From Acestrorhynchus altus (Eukaryota; Chordata; Actinopteri; Characiformes; Acestrorhynchidae), in the NCBI GenBank assembly GCA_034509495.1, contig CM067513.1:16948047-17012046 (forward strand): DNA of 64,000 nt. Direction: 5' to 3'. How positions within the stretch are numbered: position 1 is the stretch's first letter; each line of letters starts with the position of its first letter. The notes under the pieces are model-generated. The model worked only from the letters and a program-made list of their open reading frames with translations. It did no database searches and had not been told where the DNA came from. The position numbers and the translations under genes are program-made. This document shows, piece after piece, positions 10,016 to 22,583 of this stretch.

Positions 10016-11548
10016 AATCGGAGCACCTTCATTAATTCAACTCAGCCTTGCACATGCACGTGTTCATTGCACTGTTCATGCATTTTATATTGCTAGTCAA
10101 AGTTAGACAGATGCCCAAAATCCAATTCTGACCAAACAAGACACGATAATGACCTGAGATGGTTTGATCAAGAGGCCAACATGACATTTTCTTTGTCACA
10201 GCGCTTCCAGTCAGCCAGCTGACTTTGTCACACCAGGAAAGCTGAAAAGGCCTGTTACCTTTCCCTACTTCTTACACCAAATCAATCTTAGGTGTTGATC
10301 TGCCCTGCTGTTTTTGAAGTTTCTCCTCAGAAGGAAGGACTATCACTGGCAAAATCCATAATGAGACTGAGCCCCCAGTGATTTATGTGACGGTGTGTAT
10401 CTCAAAATAGCTGTCAATCAAAATGGGATCCAACCTTCGATTTTTGAGGCAATGACGAAAACTGTTCCATGCAGTCCCGTTGAAGTGAATGGAGGCTCAG
10501 CTTCCATGGGCAACTGCATGGGTCATAGACCATATAACAAAACAATTTTTTGAAACCTATGGCATTGACACTGTGGGGATATGTGAACATACAGTATGTT
10601 AACGAAATTGAGTTGATTTGTGATAAGTAGTTGGTTCTGAACGAACTCGTCTTTGAGATATACATATTTGACCATTTCATTTTTGACATTTTAGGGGAAG
10701 CAGAGCTTGCAGTCTTAGAGAAATCGTGGCTGCTAGGAATGTGCTAAGGATCAGCTGGAGCTCTTACAGATGGAAGCGTGACCACGGGGACTAAAGTGAT
10801 GATCATATGTCCCTGGAATACTAACTGTTGGCTCTGATATGCAAACCAATCACATTTTATTTTTGCATTTTTCAACTGCTTGCTGCCATTGAGTACCAAT
10901 TTCAGCCCCGTTTACTCACTGCGTGCGAGCTTTTTTGAAAGGCTTTCAGATTCAGAAGTGAAACTAGATACTTAGATAACAACTTCACTGGTTACATCCA
11001 CAGGTTACATCCACCACTCGCTTGTTTGACTTCCTTTTGACCATGGCTGATATAAATGTGCCACAATCAGTTGAAATAGATATGATCGAGGCAGGGTAAG
11101 GACTGTGACTGAAGCATCCAGCATTAAACAGGTGACCTGATTGAAATGATAAGGTTTTTTGTTCCTTCCCTCCTCAGGACTAAGCTGCAGTGGCAGTGTT
11201 GCCTATTCAGGGATCATTTCTGCCTCTGTGGCTTCTTATCTCTGCCCTCATGTCGTGCCGGCTTTGCTTTCACACTGGGATTTATTTTAGAAGAGGCCTG
11301 CCGTGCCAGCCAGTAAAAATGCCCAAACCATACCAGAAAGAGAAGAGCCTGTTGGGACAGCAGTCAGATGTGGAGTGGAGATAGTGAAGACATTCCTCTG
11401 GGAAAGGCACGTAGCAGGACCAGCTGTTGCTGGGTGAACCTACATGTTTCTCTTTGACTGGGTCTTCTCACTCGTGTCTTGGTGACGAATAAAAAGTGAT
11501 GAAAGTTCGTTAACCCTTAGATTGGAAGCATTTTGCTTGTTTTGTTAT
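10016..11548. other. no recognised gene
   Basis: Non-coding AT-rich DNA. A short ATG frame at 11043 (MADINVPQ...) running up to a GTAAGG was considered as a first exon and not accepted. Confidence 0.45.
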
Positions 11549-11746
11549 GCTAAACATATACACATCAGCCATCAAATGAAGACCACCTGCCTAATATTGT
11601 GAAGGAGCAGTATTGCAGGTCCTTCTTCCCTGCTGCTCTTAGATTCCACAACCAGCATTGCTCTCAACAGACCACGGACACACAGTTAACTCCACACATA
11701 ATGTGCAATACTTCTTCCATCTTCCCACGTGCAATTATCTGTAATT

Positions 11747-11797
<51 letters not shown>

Positions 11798-12003
11798 CTA
11801 CCAAACTTGTTCCAAGGAAGGACAAGTGGTGAACTGGTGACTGGGTCATGGATACCAAAGAATCACAGATGCACTGAAAGGCTCCATCTCACATCTTACA
11901 GGATTTAAAGGATGTGCTGCTCATGTCCTGGTGCCAGATACCACAGGATATCTTCAGAGACCTTGTGGAGTCCATGCCTCAATGGGACTGAGCTGTTTTG
12001 GGC
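11549..12003. repeat. degenerate dispersed repeat (catcagccat... / tggtgccagataccac)
   Basis: It starts with catcagccatcaaatgaagaccacctgcctaatattgtg split across 11566-11602, and contains ctggtgccagataccacagga and cttgtggagtccatgcctc near 11929-11977. These strings belong to a widespread fish repeat. A further fragment with tggtgccagataccacaaga lies at 19010-19140. The class was not determined. A GT microsatellite sits inside it. Confidence 0.5.
11749..11796. repeat. (TG)n microsatellite
   Basis: About 24 uninterrupted TG units. Confidence 0.98.
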
Positions 12004-13205
12004 AATGAGGGAGCCCTACACACACTTAGGGTGAAGCAGCCTGTCACTGAAGGAGCTGCCCAGTGCTGCCATTGTCTCATGTATGGGGTGGGAGTTATTC
12101 TGCAGCATGGATAACAGCTTAGATAATGTCCTTCTGTCTCCCACTACCTGCACTGGGTCTAAGGAGCTTCCCAAGACAGAACTGGCCCTCTTTTTCTGTT
12201 TGTTCAGTCTGCTGTCAAAATACCGTTGCTAAAAGATGGGAGATGCCAGGACTGTGTCAAAGAAGGCCCTCAGGAGCTTGTCACCTGAACTGAAGGCCCT
12301 CTTCTTCTCTTTTTGTAAAGCCTTTATGTCAAGATTCATCCATGGCTTGTTGTTGGAGAAACACTGAATGGTCTTAGTGGGGACAGTTTTCCCCACACAG
12401 AAGTTAACATAGTCCATAATGCAGTGAGCGAGACTGTCAAAGTCCTGATTAGGATCACAAATTTCTCCCTTCAAAACAGTCCTGCAGAGCCTCTTCAGAC
12501 TCCTTAGGCCCTTTCTTCATTGTGCGGGTCACTGCTGCATCAGGAGGAAGATGAATTAGGTTGTGATCAGATCTTCTAAGAAGGAGTGTTGAGGAGTTTT
12601 GAGGAGGATATGCCTTTTTTATGTTGGCGTAAAACAAGTCCAGTGTTTCATTGTCTCTGGTGTGGCAGGTAACAACCTGGGTGAAGTTGGGCAGAGTGGA
12701 GGATGGAGAAGCATGATTGAAGAGTCCAGAGGTAAGGAGGAGAGCTTGTGGATGCTGTGTTTGCAGTCTACACATAGCTAAGTGTATGACATCACCTCGT
12801 CAGCTTTGGCAGACGGGGGAAAATATGTAGCTATCGTCATAACATGTAATACTTCCTCCGCATGCGCTGCAGCGCTCCAGCCCGGCTGCCTTGTCTCCTC
12901 CTCCGCAGCTCGTGGGGAATGTGTGGGAGCACAGCTGTGTTGCTGAGTGCTAACAGCTGATCCCTGGAGTAAACAATAGGAGTGTGGTTCTGCACGGGAT
13001 CCCCGGACACTGTCGTAACCAGAGAGAAAAATAGTGCTTAACCAGCACAAGTGCCACAATTATAGTGTCAATTGTGGTTAAATGATAAAAGTTCACGAAC
13101 AGAAAAGTAAACTTAGGTACAAGAAAAGAGGGTAAAAAGTAAAAACTCAGAAAAGACAGGAGCTACTGCAACAGGCTGACACCTCTGTGGCACCATCTTG
13201 GAGAG
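12004..13205 (-). pseudogene. Rex1-like LINE, internally deleted
   Basis: Reading on the minus strand from 13205, a GC-rich 5' region (13205-12780) is followed by the end of an endonuclease domain (LQTQHPQALLL.SGLFNHAS, THTRDNETLDLFYAN-type stretch, RRSDHNLIHLPP; 12775-12530). Next comes the linker with NNKPWMNLDIKALQKEKKRAF (about 12350-12290). It then jumps at about 12230 to the extreme C-terminus (RRTLSKLLSMLQNNSHPIHETM). Almost the whole reverse transcriptase, with its catalytic motifs, is missing. The presence of both 5' and 3' ends makes this an internal deletion rather than the usual 5' truncation. The non-LTR call is firm; Rex1/Babar is the best family match. Confidence 0.75.
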
Positions 13206-13289
13206 CAATATATAATGTAAACATATAAGACTTGTGCATAAATAAAAACTAGATATCAAATTTCAATATTTAAATTTATAGTTTATAAC

Positions 13290-13447
13290 ATATAATAGGA
13301 TTGCATAGGGTGTCCTATTTTTTTCACATTGCATTTTTCACATCATATTCACATCATATTGAATATCATATATTGATATATATATTCATATATTCAGCTA
13401 AAATATATCGGGGTATGATTTCATTTGTCCATGTCACCCAGCCCTAG
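13290..13447. mobile_element. hAT-like MITE fragment ending ...cagccctagt, family C
   Basis: A run of atatatcata/ttcatatattcagc leads to tgtcacccagccctagt. The same end (gatatattgcccagccctag or close variants) closes repeats at 20.69, 39.87 and 44.03 kb. Confidence 0.5.
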
Positions 13448-15724
13448 TAAGACCTGGTTATCTGCTATGAACACATAAAAGCAATTGTTGATATGAAACA
13501 TTTTTTTTATTTATTTAAATCATGCAAATGAAAATACAATTGCTCCTAGTGCATGCTTCCTACTATACGTTTTGTTTAATTCACCATATAACTTTAAATG
13601 AACACAAAGAATGTTGTGTTTTCAAAAATAAAATTGATGGGGTGGTTAATTAACTCAAAATCCAGATTTCTTCTTGGTCCTCTCAGCCATTTTATAGATT
13701 TGTTTATGATATAATAAATTATAGGTGTTTTTAATTTTCCTTAATTTTTTAGGTTTCCAGTGTGCCACAAACCTTTCCACAACTACACAATGGCAGTGAT
13801 CGCATTCTTGTAATATATTTCACTGATTTATAGCCATTTGCTACATTTAAATGATTTAATTACAAAGTGCCATTTTTAATTTTTGAATCACGGCTCATTG
13901 TAGTAATCTTATTTATACGCTAATAGTAATGTTCTCTTGAGCAAAAAATGTGTACCGTCCACATTAATAGCTTTTAAATGTAATCTTCTCATGTGCCCGA
14001 GGCTTTTGCATATGACCAAATTTGATTGTACATGGTTACACAATGAATTGCATTGACATTTAAATGACATTCTGTTCTAATAGCTTTGAATTTTCACATC
14101 TGATTTGTTTGTCAGTAGCATGATATCCTCTTTTTATATTATTTTAATTAAGGGTTTTAATTGAGAACTGCTCATTTTAAGTCTTAGTAGCAATAACTAT
14201 AACCTCTAAGGACTTCTATCACAGGACCGAGCATCAGTACCTGATAGAAGGTCCTGCTTTAGAAAATCTGAACGCCACCTGGTGACTTGTGACAAGGCCT
14301 TTGTCCATTTTAGGTGGAGTTATTCAAGGAGACTAAGTTAGCTTTGGCATGAGCTTTCCCTCTGGAAGCATGCCTGCTCTCTAGCAAACATGGCATGCAT
14401 CAAATGTAGTACAGTGGGATAATCAAATTGCATGCCAAACGGATTGATTTTAATGCAAGAATATTTATTGGGTAATGTTGCTGAGCATGGCTGTACTTAA
14501 TGACTGTAAGTGAACATCTTAAGATGAATGCAAGCCTAAGCCTTCCTGGTATTTACTGCAAATAAAAATATGCTTGTGTCTAGAAACCATATTTCTACTT
14601 AGGTTAAATTAACTAATAGCTTTTTAATTTTACTTCATGATAAATAACCAAATATTTGAAAGATAAGTTCACCTAATTAATCACCTGTTAATTCCCTAGT
14701 CGTTAGCTGTTCACTAGCTGATCAATATTTATTATTTAATCAAAAATTAGTAAGCTAACTTCTAATATTAATTAACATTAACTTGTCAACATTACTTATT
14801 TAATAAATACTAAAACTTCATAGCTAACTGCTTCCCAGATAGCAAGCATATAGTAGTTCATCTAAAAAACTAGAAAATATTCATTCATGTTTATAATTTT
14901 CAGTGTCAGATTTTATATTCATTACATGCAAAGTTATATTTAATACTTTTTTATGATGGTGAGGATGGGTTATAGCTCATGAAAATCAGAAATCCAGAAT
15001 CTCACATTATTACAATATTTAAATTCAATTTTTTAATGAATAAAACATTTAATTAGGAGAATTGCAGACCACCATTGGCCCACTGAAGGCAAAGCTGGTT
15101 ATCCACCGGTGGTCGGCAACTCTCTTTCTATCAGGATTAATGTTAATTTACCAAACATTGGCCAACTAACTTCTCCTAACATTAATCAAACCAAACATTA
15201 TTGGTAGACATATTATTTAGGGAAAGAAATATTCATTCTGCACGTGCTGTTGTTCTCATACCTGTTGAAACTCGAAGAAGGAAAGGATTAGCTCTCATTA
15301 GACACCTGTCAGAAGTGCTTACATAACATGGTCCTTCATTTTTCTTGGAGAGAAAAAAATTGCCTTGTTGTTTGTAGCAGACACCAGTTCTGTTGCACAG
15401 TGTGTTGCCTGGATGCACTACTTCTGTCTGTTAACTCTCATGTGAAGCAGTGAACTGTACGCGAGCTTATTTGCCCTTTGTTTTGCTGCAACTGTCAAGC
15501 AGGAATCTTCATGTAGGAATCTGCTGTGCTAATGTCAGAAGATACTTTATAATGATGATTACTGTATGCATATGTCTCCAGATCTTGTGCAGCACCATTT
15601 GTATTAAATTATTCATCATTTTTAATGTTTTGAGCAGCAGTGTTGCAGTGATATAAGATTTTCATGGTTTGAAAAAATCTTCATTGTCTTTCTCTTCTTC
15701 TCAGTATTTTTATTTACTATAGTT
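13448..15724. other. no recognised gene
   Basis: Very AT-rich DNA. It contains a short hairpin at 14208-14256 and a ttatagctcatgaaaatc fragment at 14971-14988 that recurs at 53650. Confidence 0.5.
14208..14256. repeat. short imperfect inverted repeat
   Basis: aggacttctatcacagg pairs with cctgatagaaggtcct across a loop of about 14 bases; an inner caggacc/ggtcctg pair offers an alternative fold. No promoter or terminator role is implied in this context. Confidence 0.5.
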
Positions 15725-15984
15725 CAGTGTTTCTCAACCCTGGTCAACCGTGGTCTGTTATGGTCACCATCAAACTATGTGAGAACGACAGCAGACATAT
15801 GGTGGTCCAGTGTCTCCTTTTCAATAATGTATGAGTAGTTTGACTTGAGGAGGATTTCCCTGCTCCCAACACACCTGATTCAACTAATCAGCTCATTATC
15901 AAACCCTTTCAAATTTGCAAGGGCTGTGTAAAAGCTACAACCTACAGGACAGGGGTGCCCCTAGGACCAGGGTTGAGAAACACT
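15725..15984. mobile_element. hAT-type MITE, family D, with target duplication
   Basis: The left tip cagtgtttctcaaccctggt and the right tip accagggttgagaaacact are inverted repeats of about 20 bp. They are flanked by ACTATAGTT (15716-15724) and ACTATAATT (15985-15993), an 8-9 bp duplication with one difference. Related copies lie at 59199-59366 and in fragments at 48475 and 63190. Confidence 0.85.
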
Positions 15985-16639
15985 ACTATAATTAAGTATA
16001 TTTAAAAAGGAAAAGGAAATAAGCTTCCAATAATGTGGAGCCATTTTATTATATTTTTTTGCATCCAGCTCAGATTATTTTCTCTAATAAGTGACTGGTT
16101 TATTGATTTTTAACCTCTGTGATAATACAGTAGTAAGCAATTGGTGGGATTGTCTGGTGCTTCACATTTTTTGGAATCAACACCATTATTAAGCAGATAA
16201 ATGCAGTGCGATAAGCATCATGTTAATAACGTGGTGTACCTATAATCAGTTTACGGTTTTATGTTTAATAATATGACAGATTGGACATTGGGGGGTGGGT
16301 GGGTTTCAATACTCTGTCTATTCTCAAAAAAACAGTATTGGTATTAAATTAATAGTTTACATCCAAAGATTCCAGTCAGACAGTGGTTCATTTAGTGTTT
16401 CTGATGCATATTTTATGCATATGATGGTTTTCAGCTATAATAAAGTTTTCAATAAAATTAGATAAAAAAAAGTCATAATATACATTCTTTGTCCAAAGAA
16501 ATAGTCAAATATTTGAACCCAGAAGGAATTACAGGGCTATTCAGAGGGAAGAAAAAGGTTACCAAGAACAATAAATGATTGAAAACGTAGACTAATATGA
16601 GTAATATTGATTGATTAAACTACACATACAGATGTACTG

Positions 16640-17110
16640 TCTTAGTATGGTGTCTGGCCTCCATGTTTGCTAACAAATGTCAGATATCTCAGAATGGAGT
16701 TTCTTAATTGTGTCCTGCAATAGTCCATCTTATGTGTCTTGAATATTCAGTTTCTGCATATTTTGCAGTCGGGGTGGAGTGTTAATAGCATGTCCAGTAG
16801 GATCCCACACATTGTCAGTTAGGGATAGGTATGGTGATGCAGTTGTATCTGTGTCTTCAAGACGAGCTCTTGAAATGGCAGCAGTATGCAGATGAGTGTT
16901 GTTCTGCACAACAGTGCACCCCATTGTGTTTTCAGAAAAGGTAGGGTCACTGGTTGCAGGACCTCCTTAATGTCATGTTGGTCTGTCAAAATGCCTGTAA
17001 TGAAGACCAAAGGTGATCTGGCATATTTGATTGTGATAACAGACCGTTAATCTTGGCACTGACCAAGGTGCCTCCACACATGGATTTGACATCATGATAT
17101 CACTGCAGAT
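16640..17110 (-). pseudogene. Tc1/mariner transposase remnant, C-terminal half
   Basis: On the minus strand, EVLQPVTLPFLKT, then NNTHLHTAAISRARLEDTD (the region after the second catalytic Asp), then LTDNVWDPTGHAIN near 16800 (a decayed NPIENVWD-type motif with the third catalytic residue changed) and ..GGQTPY near 16655 follow the order of Tc1 transposases. A frameshift near 16925 and stop codons break it. The N-terminal half is not recognisable. Confidence 0.7.
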
Positions 17111-17649
17111 ATGCATTGCAATCAGTTGATTCCGTCAGTTGGGTATTATTATTTTTATGACCCCCATACACCCCCCATGACCCCAACCCCACGCCCCCTT
17201 CACCATATTTTCTCACTTTCTTTGTTTTTTTCTATTCTGATGTTCCTGGATGCAGGCATTTTGCATCCCCACTTCCAAATTCAGCCTTCTACAAAACGCT
17301 CCACTTTAATCCAGCCTGGATGACGTGCCGAGCCACAATGTGCATGAACCTGAATCAAGATTCAGATCAAAGAGTCGAGCAGAACGGCGAGTGAATCAGT
17401 TTGATTCAGTGAAACAAACGTTCTAAAAAGTCTCTATTTTAGGCAACAGTGGTTTGCCAAGCCATGTCCTTCATGCAAGGCACTCCATCAAGACTGAGAA
17501 TGATACAGTGTGAAAAAGTTTTGAGCTTAAATCTGATTCATCGCACATTTAGCTGACAAAATGTCTTAATTAGTGTCACATCGCGACCCCCAGGTTAAGA
17601 ACCCTTGCTATATGTGTTTTGAGACATATCACCAGGTTCTTGCAATACA

Positions 17650-17735
17650 CAGCCATACTATACCATACTCGGGGCTTACCATTGGCAGCCGGAGTGTGAG
17701 AGAGGGGGGAGGGGGGGGGGGGGGGATGGGTACAG
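17650..17735 (+). repeat. SINE fragment followed by a G-rich tract
   Basis: ccattggcagccggagtgtgagag is shared, split across a line break, with the inverted copy at 18510-18840. It runs into a G-rich tract at 17704-17725 (gggggga followed by about 15 G). Confidence 0.6.
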
Positions 17736-18509
17736 ATGAGATTCATTTTGTGTCCTATCCTATTTTCCCAGTCTTGATAATATGCATATCATGTAATCTC
17801 TCTCTTTTGAAGTGCTTTGTCACTGCTTTGAGGTGCTGAAGTTCTCAGAAATGATTCAGAAAGCAAGGACAGACAGAAGAAGGGACAACTGCCTGCCAAT
17901 TCATGTCTGATTTGGGAAGGTTGTTATAATTGGATGGTGAATGTTAACAGCTGCTCCTAGGAGCTATGCATACCGTCAAGAAATAAAAAGATAAAATAAA
18001 AATGCTGCTTTAATGTTCTCTTCTTATAGAAAATGAATAATGGGTTCAGAGGTCAGTCACCTCAGGTTGTAGATTTTGGAAGCTGTGTGGCTGAAGAATG
18101 ACACAACACATTAACGGCACATGATGAATACATGCTGGATAATTGGCAGGATTGGCAGCAATTGCTACAGTGTCTGCTTTCTGAATATTAAAAGCAGTGT
18201 CACTTCAGCTCAGTCTCCCATATTTTAATATTTGCTTAATGGGTGGATAGATATGAGTAGATGGACAGACTGACAGATAGAGATCCTGAAGGAAAATTCA
18301 CAAGTGGTTAGTCAAATGTGAATTTAAATGGTTGTATAATCAGACTGCTCTAATCACATAGGACTAAATTTACATGATCCCCGAGGGAATTCTCTCTTTT
18401 ACAGTGGCTGCTCACGCCTGTTTTTCTACGTCATTGTCTGAGAAAATCACAGGCTGAGTGAAATGTGTTTTTTGGAACTACCAAACTAAGAGTCAGCATC
18501 TCTTCTTTT

Positions 18510-18586
18510 TATTTTAAAAAATCACTTTTTTCCATTTTTCCCCCCAATTTGGAAGTGCCAATTACCCAACCCCGTTAGGTCGGTCC

Positions 18587-18617
<31 letters not shown>

Positions 18618-18840
18618 ACATATGATGCTCCTGACATTAAGAGGGTGAAGACAAGCACATGCAGCCACCGTCTCTTTTCAAACTGCCATTGCATCATTGC
18701 TGGGCAACCAGTACACTTGGAGGAAAGTGCCAGGTCCCCAGCTCCGATACAACAGCTAACAGATGCCTGATGGCCAATGTTGCTCTCTCACACTCCGGCT
18801 GCCAATGGCAAGCATGCCCCGAGTTTCCGATCAGTTACTT
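18510..18840 (-). repeat. tRNA-derived SINE, minus-strand copy
   Basis: Its tail, read on the minus strand (ggggttgggtaattggcac...attgggggg), matches the tail of the plus-strand copy at 50636-51008, and its inner ccattggcagc block matches 17650 and 50090. It contains a (CTGT)n stretch at 18587-18617. Confidence 0.7.
18587..18617. repeat. (CTGT)n microsatellite
   Basis: About seven tetranucleotide units inside the SINE copy. Confidence 0.95.
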
Positions 18841-19009
18841 AATCAATCACACAGAAAGGCAGCTGACTATTTATTTATGTATTTATTTTTTAACACATGT
18901 AAATAAATAAAATGTTTGTAATGTAAATGTAAAAAGTCCAGCTTTCTTTAATTTTGATTATTTATTGAAATATGAAAGAATATTTGATTTTATGTTTTTA
19001 TGGCTACTT

Positions 19010-19145
19010 AAAACAATCACCCATAACATTAGAACCCCTGACAGTTGGAGCAAGAATACATCTACAGTTACAAAAACAAAAACACCTTGGTGCCAGATAC
19101 CACAAGATACCTTCAGATATATTAGTCTCACATTTAAGTCCCTCC
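19010..19145. repeat. fragment of the tggtgccagataccac repeat
   Basis: aatcacccataacattagaacccc and ccttggtgccagataccacaagatac, each read across line breaks, match the repeat at 11549-12003. Confidence 0.45.
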
Positions 19146-20439
19146 CCCACTAAAGTACCCCCAGAGGACCTTTATTTTTAAGAGTGTAAGATAATGAACA
19201 CACTGTAAATACATCATTTTAAAAAAATGCAGCTCAAAAAATAAGCTATGCGAGTCCATAATTATGATTAAATTGTTGCATTATCTATGAAAACTCAATG
19301 ATCGGATCAGAATTGACTGGTACTCAGCATTAGGATTCTTGGATCAGAGGCAAAAAACAGGATTGGGACGTCACGCCACTGTCAACACTACACTCCGAGG
19401 GTCTACATGTCTGAAACCCAGCCAGCAGCCAACAGATAATTGCTTTAGATTTAGTGTCACTTACTGTAATGGTATTGATCGCAGCATTCTGCTTCACTCA
19501 CAAGTCGATTTAAAGACAGTGCGAGAGAGCACTCACTGGCTGAACGGTCCTCCGCTTGACTTTCTGTCTAATTGAAGGCCACGATTAGAGCTTTGGCTGA
19601 TTGCATCTGAAGGTTAGGCCTGCACATTTGACTCTGTCCTGAGGCCTGTGTGCAGGTGCTGTGTGGCACTGTAGAGCAGTTTTTTTATGGCACTTTCTTA
19701 CTCTATAAAAACAACATGTTATAGTCCAAAGAATTGCAGTTGTTGTTTTTTCATGCATTATTAATTGAAGACAGTTTTACCCAAGGGCATTTTTATGGTT
19801 GAAACCTAAAGCTGGCACAGTCACTGATGCTCCCTTTGTTTCATTACTCAGTTATAGCGCCAGTCATAAACAAAACAGTTTTGTGCTGGATTTTATTTTG
19901 AAGGGGGACACAACAGTGTTGGAGGTTCACAGTATGTTATATGATTATAAACATACAAAATGAGCAGTACAATAAGTTCAGTTAGCAGGCGTCACAATAA
20001 TTGGAAGAAGAGGATGATTTTGCTTGGACATCAGTATTACAATCACAACACATAAGGATGGGATTGTTGTGAAGCACTGTATAACTCCATCCCCTCCCAC
20101 AGAAGAAGACCTGCGCCTGTGGCTAAAGGACCTAAAGCCACATGAATGTCTGTATGTCTGCTCTTAGCATTCTGTGGAGGAGAAACCCAACGCCTGGACA
20201 TCCTTTCCCAGAGAATGCCCCAGTGAAGTGGACACCTCTAAGGCTCCCCAGTGTGTCTGCTTCACTGGGGCTTCATAACCAAGCTATTTTTCTGGATAAG
20301 GATGTTTTGGAGTTTGTTTAAAGGTATCTCCTTTAACCACAAAACTGTTCTTCAGGCACAACCCCCTTCTTCCAATAAATGCAACACCCTCTAACAGCAT
20401 TGTGACTGAGGTTGTGATCTATATTAACGGACCTGTTGC
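19146..20439. other. no recognised feature
   Basis: Non-coding DNA with only short chance frames, none supported by splice sites or family resemblance. Confidence 0.5.
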
Positions 20440-20695
20440 CATATCTGAAATTCTGCACTTCATGCCAGAGCTCTATTTAATGCCCCATCCATGGTGGGCA
20501 TGTGCAAATGCAAGTGGGTGGTGACAGGGCAAAGCAGAGTAGGAGGAGCAACTGTGGGCAGGGTGTTGCAGAACGAGGGTGCAGAAAAAAGCTTTCCCTA
20601 CAAGACTGAAACACAATGTATTTAAAAACTTGGCCCATGTCATATCTTTATATCCTGATATCGATATAAGTAACAATATATTGCCCAGCCCTAGT
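20440..20695. mobile_element. hAT-like MITE, family C
   Basis: Contains cttcatgccagagctc near the left side and ends atattgcccagccctag. Both strings recur in the copy at about 43700-44032, and the gaaaaaagc..ttcc..caagactg middle is also shared. Confidence 0.65.
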
Positions 20696-21310
20696 TCAAA
20701 CTCTGCATACATAGGGAGCAATTCATTTGGTTAGAACCTGCCACAGAGTTTTCCATAATCCACACTGGAACGATTGGTCTCAGGAGGAACTACTATGTTC
20801 TTACTTTCCAGAAAATGATCCTAAACTTTATGTCTGGAGCCTTTAGCCACCTAATCTCTTTCTTTCACACAGTCACACAGACACTGATGTAGTGTAACTC
20901 CATCCAAAGCCATCTCTATTCCAGTATCAGACAGTGAGACAGTGCTGTTATGTATGAAAAGTGGAAAAATAATAATAATTAATGGTGATGCTTCACAACC
21001 TCACGCATCTCACTCAAAGACCATTACTGTGTTTAGTATGACTGTAGTTGAAGGCTGGCTGTGTGCTTTGTTGTCAGTAATGATAGGATAAGACGGGAGC
21101 TTAATCACTGCGACTTTATTTTTAGCGTTGCAGGAGAGCAGACTACAGTATTATTCATAACCACTGTCAGTAGTCATGGAGGTTCAGTGAAAACACAGGC
21201 ACTGGAGTTTGATCCATTCTTCCATCCTATCAATCTGTCCTGTTCTAGAGCTGTACTGTTTGCTATTCAGATCGCGTTGACCAGTCACTGTGTGGCTGTC
21301 CATGGAACGC

Positions 21311-21735
21311 TAGATACACAGCATGGACAAACGTATTGGGACACCTGCTCACTCGTTGGTTCTTCTGAAATTAAGGGGTATTAAAACGTGCTTTTCCTGC
21401 TTTTGTTGGGGTAAATTAGAGTGATTTCTACAGATCACTGTAATGATCAACACCCTCCCTAACTCACCTCAGAAGTATTAGATAGAGCTCCATCTTTCCA
21501 GGGAACACATTTCCATTTCTGTATACCCTTCTAGCCAATGCCTGGCATTTGGCATGGTGCCAGTAGGTTCAGAGTGTCCTATTCTATTTTCTATACTTCT
21601 CTTTGGGGATTAGACAGGCTGTGTGTGCATTTGCCTGTCTGTGTCAGCAATGGGTGCAAAGTAGCTGAATGCATTCTTTAGAAAGGGTGTCTGCAAACAT
21701 TTGGTCATATAGTGGGTGTTTGGACATATAGTTGG
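21311..21735. mobile_element. MITE, family A, near full length
   Basis: It begins with a gcatggacaaacgtattggg tip and carries the family blocks gggtattaaaacgtgcttttcctgc, gcctggcatttggcatggtgcc and gcaatgggtgcaaagtagc in pieces across 21330-21670. It ends catttggtcatatagtg. It is in the opposite orientation to the copy at 2221. Confidence 0.75.
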
Positions 21736-21754
21736 GATTGGTGGCCCTTTAAAA

Positions 21755-21860
21755 GGGTCTTTGGAGTTACATATCTCTATTACAAATAGTTTTATGGAAC
21801 CAAAACTGGTTCTTCTGTGGCATCACAGAAAGAAGCATGTGTAACACTTTTGTAAAAGTG
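21755..21860. repeat. GGTTCTT/AAGAACC-rich repeat
   Basis: Short alternating blocks such as aaaagggtctttgg, ttatggaaccaaaa and ctggttcttctgtgg resemble segments at 39050, 42668 and 56370. Probably a degenerate MITE. Confidence 0.45.
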
Positions 21861-22580
21861 CAATGCAGCTGAATTATTTTTTAAACAAATTTATTTGCAG
21901 CTGTTGGGAAGCTCAGAGTACCAAATCACACATTCAGTAATTGGTTAAAGCTTAACTTGCAGAATATTGTGAGTAGGCCTGAGTAGGCCAAGGTCATGAT
22001 AATGATGAAGGCTGTATCCCACAGGCCTCGTTTCAGTAGCATTGTTTGGACCAGGCAGACTCTGAAGGCAGTCAGAGGCAGCTGGGGGAAAGAAAGTGCA
22101 GTATTGGGTCAGAACCTGGCTGGCGTCACTAGGTCCTTAGGCTTAAAATAGCTGCTCAGCTGGAGTTGTCACATATGAGTAAAGGGAGCTGCTATGACTG
22201 GGAAGAGGAGAAGAGCATGCAAGGCTAAAGAAAAGCTGTCAGCTCTCATTTCTCTGCAGAGCTCTGTCCCTCTGAGATTGAGATTCATGATGTCTAGCGT
22301 TCTGTTTGTTTTCCCAACAGGGATCTGCAGAGTATATCTACAGACTCTGTGTTTTATTTATGTATTTGTCCTCCATATTGTTTTCAAAAACGAGCTTATA
22401 AGATTTGGTAACATGTAATGCATAGTCCCGTTCTCAGCCTCAGTGACTGAGCATGTTAACTCTTGAAAATCCAGTGTTTGCTGGTATTTTCTGCATTCAG
22501 TTTACATTACGCAACGATTTAAACACACTTAATTAATGTGTCAAGAGCCAGTTTTAGTAGCCAATCAGTTGCCAAAAGGC
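21861..22580. other. no recognised feature
   Basis: Non-coding; nothing assignable was seen. Confidence 0.5.
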
Positions 22581-22583
22581 AAG

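Noticed and set aside
11043..11096. ATG frame MADINVPQ... ending at GGTAAGG, as a candidate first exon of MBOAT2
   Set aside because: It does not resemble the MBOAT2 N-terminus and does not give the phase-0 junction expected before VNFVVCQ. No CpG-rich promoter lies nearby. Chance or transposon origin is more likely.
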